Positions 23,520-28,121 of a stretch of 28,121 nucleotides of DNA are shown in pieces; position 1 is the first letter of the stretch; every line of letters begins with the position of its first letter. Source of the stretch: a bacterium (GTDB lineage Bacteria; JAMOTN01). A program made the position numbers and the translations under genes. The notes under the pieces were generated by a model. It ran no database searches. It was not told where the DNA came from and saw only the letters and a list, made by a program, of their open reading frames with translations. Location of the stretch: the NCBI GenBank assembly GCA_027062325.1, contig JAMOTN010000051.1:1-28121 (forward strand), given 5' to 3'.

Positions 23520-24296
23520 CTAATCAATAACTATAGTTCTTCTAATAAGATCTACAAATTTTTCACGCTCTTTCTCTTCCTCAAACAGTACTTTAACCTT
23601 CTCTAATAACTCTTCCACAGTAAACTTATTCAATAACATCAAGAGAACAGAAGTTGCCAGCACTGAATCCTCTCCTAAAGCGAAGGGTACAATATCTTTT
23701 AATTCCTCAATCTCCCAATCGTAATTCGTCATCAGTTTTAAAATGCGCAAACGCATCTCCAAATCATCCGATTCCAAAAAAAGCTTTATTAAAGTCTCCT
23801 TATCACGAAATTTCACAACCTCTGCAAGTTTCAAAACATCCTTAGCCAAAAGCTTTTCCTCAAGCATTGCAGCCAAACTCGGTAACTCATCAGGCATTAT
23901 AGCCAATAAGGTGTTCAGAATCTCACGTTTTACTGCTGTATCATTTTCCAAAAAAAAGCGTTGATAAAGGTACTTAGCAGCAGACTTTATCTCAAATATG
24001 GCAATCTTTTTTAATACGTCTCTGAATTCTTGTCCAGTCGTTTTAACAAGCTTTTCCAATATCTTCTTCTCATCTTCCTCTGTTAAAAACTCACCGCCAA
24101 CCTTCTTGTAAACTTTGATATCCTCAACAAGTCTTACCCAACTTGCAAGCATATTCTTTTCATACTCTGCAAATATTGTCAGAGCTTTTCTTTCTGCTTG
24201 TCTTCTATTCGGTGCCTCTATTTCATAAGTTATGCTGTACAACTTTGACAACTCCTTACTCACTCGATATGTTATCTTAACCCTATAGGTTGGCAT
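23520..24296 (-). CDS. hypothetical alpha-helical (HEAT-like) protein, 258 residues
   Basis: Not recognised. The first 60 residues look like a small alpha/beta domain with alternating strands (TYRVKITYRV, LYSITYEIEAP) and one helix rich in Arg, Ala and Glu. The remainder is a series of amphipathic helices of 15-20 residues rich in Leu, Glu and Lys (for example EILNTLLAIMPDELPSLA, LIKLFLESDDLEMRLRIL), spaced like HEAT/ARM repeats, which suggests a protein-binding scaffold. No catalytic motif or signal is seen. The frame opens at 24428, deep inside the asparaginase gene, but ATG 24296 has GGGAGG nine bases upstream and leaves only a 14-base overlap. It lies 15 bases before hutH. Its role in the operon is unknown. 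Confidence 0.7.
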   Translation of the reverse strand: MPTYRVKITYRVSKELSKLYSITYEIEAPNRRQAERKALTIFAEYEKNMLASWVRLVEDIKVYKKVGGEFLTEEDEKKILEKLVKTTGQEFRDVLKKIAIFEIKSAAKYLYQRFFLENDTAVKREILNTLLAIMPDELPSLAAMLEEKLLAKDVLKLAEVVKFRDKETLIKLFLESDDLEMRLRILKLMTNYDWEIEELKDIVPFALGEDSVLATSVLLMLLNKFTVEELLEKVKVLFEEEKEREKFVDLIRRTIVID

Positions 24297-25233
24297 TAAG
24301 CTCAACCTCCCCAACCACTTCTCCATGCCCATTCCGATAACATAAATCAATTTCAGAAGGCATAGCCACAGAAACAAACTTTTCGAGTAATTTAATAGCA
24401 ATATAACCAACCTCATTTGAAGTAGCACACTCAGATTTTACATAAACACCAACACTTTCAGTAACCACAATAATCTGCGAAGCTGCACCTGTCTTTGCCA
24501 AAACCTTCTCAGAATTAGCCTTCATTATAAGTGTATCAACTCTATTTGTTCCACCAACCAACTTTGGATTTCTTCTGCAAGCCTTTAATACCCTGTGATT
24601 AAAGTTCTCCAAAAGCCACCTCAAGAATGCAACTGAAGAAAACGCCCAATTTTTGAACCCACATCCATCCACACCAGACACAAATTTCTCATCCAATTTC
24701 TCTATCAACATCTCCACAGGGTGATAAGTATCATCACTCTTTAGGTAACTTTCAATAACATTACCTAAGCCACTTTTCTTTAAATAATACAAGGCCATTG
24801 CATGCTTCCCAGAACAGTTGTGATAAATTCTCTCTGGCTTCAAACCGTACGCTCTCAACTTAGCTCTAGCCAGTTCATCAATTGGATAACTTTCAGGAGT
24901 CATCAAATAAGAAGTGTTTAAACCTGCCTTCTGTAAAATTGAGTTAACCAACAAAATATGTTCTTTTTCTCCACTGTGTGAAGCACTTGCTACCGCCAAC
25001 TCTTCATCCGATAATTCACCCAAATCAATCCCTTTTTTAACCAATTCATCATAATAAGCAACAGTAATCAACGGTTTTACAACCGACCTTAAAAAGTAAA
25101 TCCTATTGGTATCAGCAACAACACTAAAATCTTCAAATTCTTTTAAAACCAAAGAAAAATCAAAATGCACAACCCTTTCAACTAAACCCTCTCCTTCAAA
25201 GGAGTCTCTTCGATAAATAAGAGAACCCTCCAT
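24283..25233 (-). CDS. L-asparaginase, Rhizobium etli type (asparaginase II family)
   Basis: Hydrolyses asparagine to aspartate and ammonia. This is the serine-beta-lactamase-like asparaginase family, not the E. coli AnsA/AnsB fold. FLRSVVKP carries the Ser50/Lys53 pair, SHSGE is at 85-89, and HNCSGKHA at 138-145 contains the Cys140/Lys143 pair, with the same spacing as the two S-x-x-K and C-x-x-K elements of the Rhizobium enzyme; VDGCG follows. Length about 316 residues. Start uncertain: GTG 25257 overlaps the upstream stop, ATG 25242 is only two bases from GGAGAG, and ATG 25233 is nine bases from it and is preferred. It follows the diguanylate cyclase gene with little or no gap and precedes an alpha-helical unknown. 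Fits amino-acid fermentation with hutH and the peptidase. Confidence 0.88.
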   Translation of the reverse strand: MEGSLIYRRDSFEGEGLVERVVHFDFSLVLKEFEDFSVVADTNRIYFLRSVVKPLITVAYYDELVKKGIDLGELSDEELAVASASHSGEKEHILLVNSILQKAGLNTSYLMTPESYPIDELARAKLRAYGLKPERIYHNCSGKHAMALYYLKKSGLGNVIESYLKSDDTYHPVEMLIEKLDEKFVSGVDGCGFKNWAFSSVAFLRWLLENFNHRVLKACRRNPKLVGGTNRVDTLIMKANSEKVLAKTGAASQIIVVTESVGVYVKSECATSNEVGYIAIKLLEKFVSVAMPSEIDLCYRNGHGEVVGEVELNANL

Positions 25234-25253
25234 AAAACTCATCTCTCCAAAGA

Positions 25254-27359
25254 TCACTTAATCTTTTCTAACTCACTCTCATCAAAACTGCCGTACAAAA
25301 CCACACGATTACGCCCTGAAAACTTCGCCCAGTACAAAGCTTTATCTGCACACTCAATTAATTCTTGCTTTTGAATCGCATGCTCTGGAAAAGTCGCAAC
25401 TCCTATACTTATTGTAATCTTAACGCGCTTGCCATTTACTCTAAAGTCGTAACTTTCCACGGCTTTTCTCAATCTCTCAGCAGGAAGAAGTGCCTCCTTT
25501 CCGCTCTTTGCTGGCAAAATTACCGCAAACTCTTCTCCTCCATATCTGCATGGAATATCAACACTTCTTATATTACTCCTTACAATCTTCGCAACAGTTT
25601 TCAAAACACGATCTCCAACCTGATGCCCGTAAGTATCGTTAAACTTTTTGAAGTGATCAATATCCATCATTAATAGAGACAATGGCTCATCGTATCTTCG
25701 AGCCCTCTCAAGTTCACTATCAAGGCGCTGTTGGAAGTAGCGGTGTATATAGAGCTTCGTCATACCATCTGTAATTGCCATCTTATAAAGGATAGAATTG
25801 TAAAGGCTGGCAGCAACTAGATTAGAAAATGCATCTATAAACTCAATCTGCTCTTTGGTAAACTCAATCTTTTCAAGAGTGGCAATATTTAAAACTCCAA
25901 TTGTACTCCCCTTTGCCTTTAAAGGAACACATATACTGCTTCCACCAAACAACTTTTTCTCTCCACGTAATCTTTTGAATATCTCATCATTTTCAACATC
26001 ACTTGCCACATAAATTTCACCCGTCTTGAATACCCATCCTGCAATTCCCACATCAACCTTCTGTCTTAAACCAACCTCTACCTCTTCAGGAAGCCCCCAT
26101 GCTTTTTCCAAAATCAATTCTTGACTCTCATCGTCGTATATCATTATGGATACACGAGAAGCAGTAGGTACAATATTCAAACACGCCTTAACTATCTCAT
26201 CAAGTAAATCTTCATATTCCAATTGAGAAGACAATCGTCTTCCCAAGTTATAAAGAGTGCTTATCCTATCTATCACCTTCTTCATATTTTTTCTCATCGT
26301 TTCAATCGACTCAACCAAAACTTCAAACTCATCTCCGGTCTTAACTTCAATGCTTCTATCTAAATCCCCAGAAGCAACTGCAAGAGCTCCAGCCACTATT
26401 TCCTTAATTGGATTGGTAATCTTCATAGTTATAAACATTGCCATGGCTACTGCAAGTAAAACTGACAAAACAACGTAAAACATTATTTTTCTCTTAACCT
26501 CCATAATTGGAGAGAATAAAACACTTCTGTCAGCTACTAAGTAAATCTTTAGATTAAATCTATTTCCATCTCCCAATCCCACAAAGAACTTATACTCCTT
26601 AACATACGAACTGCCAAAATTAGGTAATTTTTTTCCTATACTACCAAGCTCTTTTGTGGAAGTAACAATAACTACTCGTCCATCATCAGTAGTTATATAA
26701 GCATTCGCCCAACCAATGTTTATTCCCGTTATAAACTTAGCAAGTTCTGATACATCAACTTCTGCAAGCAAAACTCCTCTTTCAGTAAAATTCATATCCC
26801 TCACTGGCACAGCAACTATTATCACAGGAAATCCATAAAGTGGATGCATAAATATGTTACTAACAAACACACTTTGATTAACCATCCTAACAAATACAAT
26901 ATACCACCAATTCAGGTAAGAAACCCTTTCATAAACTCTTCCCCTTTCTGCAACAACTTCTCCCTTATCATCAAACAGTATTATTTTTCTCACAGCTAAA
27001 TTCGTCTTTAAAACATTTGAAAACAACTCTTCGGCTTTTTCCCCTTCAAATGACTTAACCTCTCTTTGAGCCGCTAAATTAGATATAACAGTCGTTATCT
27101 CCTTCATCTTAACAGCAAAGGTGCTTCTAACCACATTACTCAAACTTACTAACTTATCAACAACAAGCTTTTCAATGGTTCTTTTCTGAGAATTTATGGA
27201 CAAAAGTCCCAATATAACTCCTGTCAACACCACTACTGATATAAAAGCAAGCATCAATTTCAGAGAGAAACTTCTAAAACTTGCACCACTTTTAAAGCTC
27301 CCTTTTACAGGGCTTACATCACTCTTCAACTTTCCTGAATCTGCACTCTTTTTACCCAT
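25254..27359 (-). CDS. membrane diguanylate cyclase, dCache-HAMP-GAF-GGDEF
   Basis: Makes cyclic di-GMP in response to an external ligand and probably an internal one. Order in 701 residues: a basic Ser/Lys N-terminal tail, membrane helix at about 33-53, extracytoplasmic dCache-like sensor at about 60-285, second helix at about 290-312, HAMP 313-365, GAF about 375-525 and GGDEF about 526-690. The catalytic loop is GGEEF at 607-611 in RYGGEEFAVILP, with Asp566 in MMDIDHFKKFNDTYGH as metal ligand, so it should be active. An inhibitory RxxD site (Arg598-Asp601) lies exactly five residues before GGEEF, so product inhibition is likely. ATG 27359 has GGGAG nine bases upstream, inside the end of ymdB (34-base overlap). 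The sensor ligand could be an amino acid, as for many dCache domains, given the catabolic genes downstream; this is inference. Confidence 0.93.
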   Translation of the reverse strand: MGKKSADSGKLKSDVSPVKGSFKSGASFRSFSLKLMLAFISVVVLTGVILGLLSINSQKRTIEKLVVDKLVSLSNVVRSTFAVKMKEITTVISNLAAQREVKSFEGEKAEELFSNVLKTNLAVRKIILFDDKGEVVAERGRVYERVSYLNWWYIVFVRMVNQSVFVSNIFMHPLYGFPVIIVAVPVRDMNFTERGVLLAEVDVSELAKFITGINIGWANAYITTDDGRVVIVTSTKELGSIGKKLPNFGSSYVKEYKFFVGLGDGNRFNLKIYLVADRSVLFSPIMEVKRKIMFYVVLSVLLAVAMAMFITMKITNPIKEIVAGALAVASGDLDRSIEVKTGDEFEVLVESIETMRKNMKKVIDRISTLYNLGRRLSSQLEYEDLLDEIVKACLNIVPTASRVSIMIYDDESQELILEKAWGLPEEVEVGLRQKVDVGIAGWVFKTGEIYVASDVENDEIFKRLRGEKKLFGGSSICVPLKAKGSTIGVLNIATLEKIEFTKEQIEFIDAFSNLVAASLYNSILYKMAITDGMTKLYIHRYFQQRLDSELERARRYDEPLSLLMMDIDHFKKFNDTYGHQVGDRVLKTVAKIVRSNIRSVDIPCRYGGEEFAVILPAKSGKEALLPAERLRKAVESYDFRVNGKRVKITISIGVATFPEHAIQKQELIECADKALYWAKFSGRNRVVLYGSFDESELEKIK

Positions 27360-28096
27360 ACTGCTTCTCTCCCTGAAAATTCCACTACTAACCCAGACAA
27401 CACATACGGCTTTCTCATTTGAACATTATACCGCGAAAACATAGGATATCTAAACCTGGCTATGGCTCCCTTTGGAATTACACCAATAACCGAATTCACA
27501 GGGCCTGTCATTCCCAAATCACTTATGTAAGCTGTTCCATTTGGAAGAATCCTCTCGTCAGCCGTTTGAACATGAGTATGAGTTCCAACTACGCAAGAGA
27601 CCTCTCCATCAAGCCAGTAAGCAATTGAAAGCTTCTCTGCTGTTGTTTCAGCATGAACATCTATAAAAACGTTATCGTAATTTGCAAAATTTTCTCTCTC
27701 CTTTTCTAACCACGTAAAAGGAGAAGATATACGCTGAGTAAAAAGCTGGCCACACACATTCAAAACCAAAACACTCTTACCCTTAATTTCAAGCTCTAAC
27801 TTGTAATTTCCTGGAACTCCTTGCCAATTAGCAGGCCTTAACACAGGGTATTTTGTAAGGATTTTCTCAAGATTTTCTCTCTTATCCCATATATGGTTAC
27901 CACTTGTCATAATATCCACACCAGCATCCAACATTTCAACTACTGTTCTCTCAGTTACTCCCGCACCACCTGCAAGATTCTCAACATTCGCAATCACTAG
28001 ATCCAAACTCCATTCTTTTCTCAGGCGATGAACGTAATTTTTAACCATGTAACGTCCGGGCCTTCCAAAAACATCCCCTATAAACAAAACACGCAA
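27326..28096 (-). CDS. ymdB: YmdB-type metallophosphoesterase (cyclic nucleotide phosphodiesterase family)
   Basis: Bacillus YmdB is a cytoplasmic dimetal phosphodiesterase that acts on 2',3'-cyclic nucleotides and influences biofilm and motility genes. Metal-ligand motifs are all visible in this 256-residue protein: Asp8 in FIGDVFG, Glu39-Asn40 in NVENLAGG, Asn67-His68 in SGNHIWD, the later HAE and GTHTHVQT with its paired His. Length is normal. The start is TTG 28096, preceded by GGAAGGG about seven bases away; a nearby ATG at 28103 is out of frame. It is the first visible gene of the leftward operon; its promoter and any upstream partner (rny in Firmicutes) are beyond the window edge. Overlaps the diguanylate cyclase gene by 34 bases. 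Confidence 0.93.
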   Translation of the reverse strand: MRVLFIGDVFGRPGRYMVKNYVHRLRKEWSLDLVIANVENLAGGAGVTERTVVEMLDAGVDIMTSGNHIWDKRENLEKILTKYPVLRPANWQGVPGNYKLELEIKGKSVLVLNVCGQLFTQRISSPFTWLEKERENFANYDNVFIDVHAETTAEKLSIAYWLDGEVSCVVGTHTHVQTADERILPNGTAYISDLGMTGPVNSVIGVIPKGAIARFRYPMFSRYNVQMRKPYVLSGLVVEFSGREAVWVKRVQIQES

Positions 28097-28121
28097 TTTT
28101 CATCCCTTCCTTACAAACCCA

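Noticed and set aside
24297-24428. Upstream extension of the HEAT-like gene adding 44 hydrophobic residues that would look like a membrane anchor
   Set aside because: The extension is the antisense-free out-of-frame reading of the asparaginase 3' end; GGGAGG before ATG 24296 gives a better start.
1-28121. CRISPR arrays, insertion sequences, tRNA or rRNA genes
   Set aside because: No regularly spaced repeats, transposase-like proteins, tRNA cloverleaf signatures or rRNA conserved segments were recognised; the non-coding gaps are all short.

Overview
The window looks like a chromosomal piece from a low-GC, probably thermophilic, peptide- or amino-acid-fermenting bacterium. Proteins are rich in Lys, Glu and Val, genes are packed tightly with frequent overlaps, and the gene content (CsaB-type pyruvyltransferase, subtilisin-like secreted protease, stand-alone dihydrolipoamide dehydrogenase, FeoB, Rhizobium-type asparaginase, HutH) suits a deep-branching diderm such as a Thermotogota-like or Synergistota-like lineage. 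This placement is inference; there is no rRNA or tRNA in the window to confirm it.

Layout. Positions 1-2918 (minus strand) hold the protein-quality-control operon tig-clpP-clpX; clpX runs off the left edge. A divergent promoter region (2919-3068) separates it from a plus-strand operon (3069-6026): an alternative sigma-70 factor, a CsaB-like polysaccharide pyruvyltransferase, an LpxK-like P-loop kinase and a small YqgF/RuvC-like RNase H-fold protein, all overlapping or nearly so. feoB (minus) converges on it and overlaps its last gene by 63 bp. feoB diverges from a short dihydrolipoamide dehydrogenase (8024-9295), which is followed by two G/C-run hairpin terminators.

Positions 9467-11378 (minus) carry a secreted subtilase and a 138-residue orphan secreted or membrane-anchored protein with its own promoter and terminator. 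Positions 11493-20346 (plus) carry a glycoside-hydrolase-like lipoprotein broken in frame at an A-AAA-AAG heptamer, then a tight run panC, carboxyltransferase, divergent biotin-carboxylase-like protein, biotin carrier protein, a RecD2-like helicase, and a polytopic membrane protein that resembles a fused spermidine-synthase membrane protein with an eroded catalytic domain.

Positions 20362-28096 (minus) are one probable seven-gene operon, read from right to left: ymdB phosphodiesterase, a dCache-HAMP-GAF-GGDEF diguanylate cyclase, asparaginase, an alpha-helical unknown, hutH, an M24 Xaa-Pro peptidase, and an unknown secreted protein. It combines nucleotide signalling with amino-acid and peptide breakdown and contains unusually long same-strand overlaps.

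Best candidates for something new: the carboxylase cluster whose biotin-carboxylase subunit has lost standard bicarbonate-site residues, the slippery-heptamer frame break, the degenerate spermidine-synthase-like membrane protein, and the sigma factor/CsaB/LpxK-like operon. No CRISPR array, insertion sequence, rRNA or tRNA was seen, and no gene-free stretch exceeds about 300 bases.
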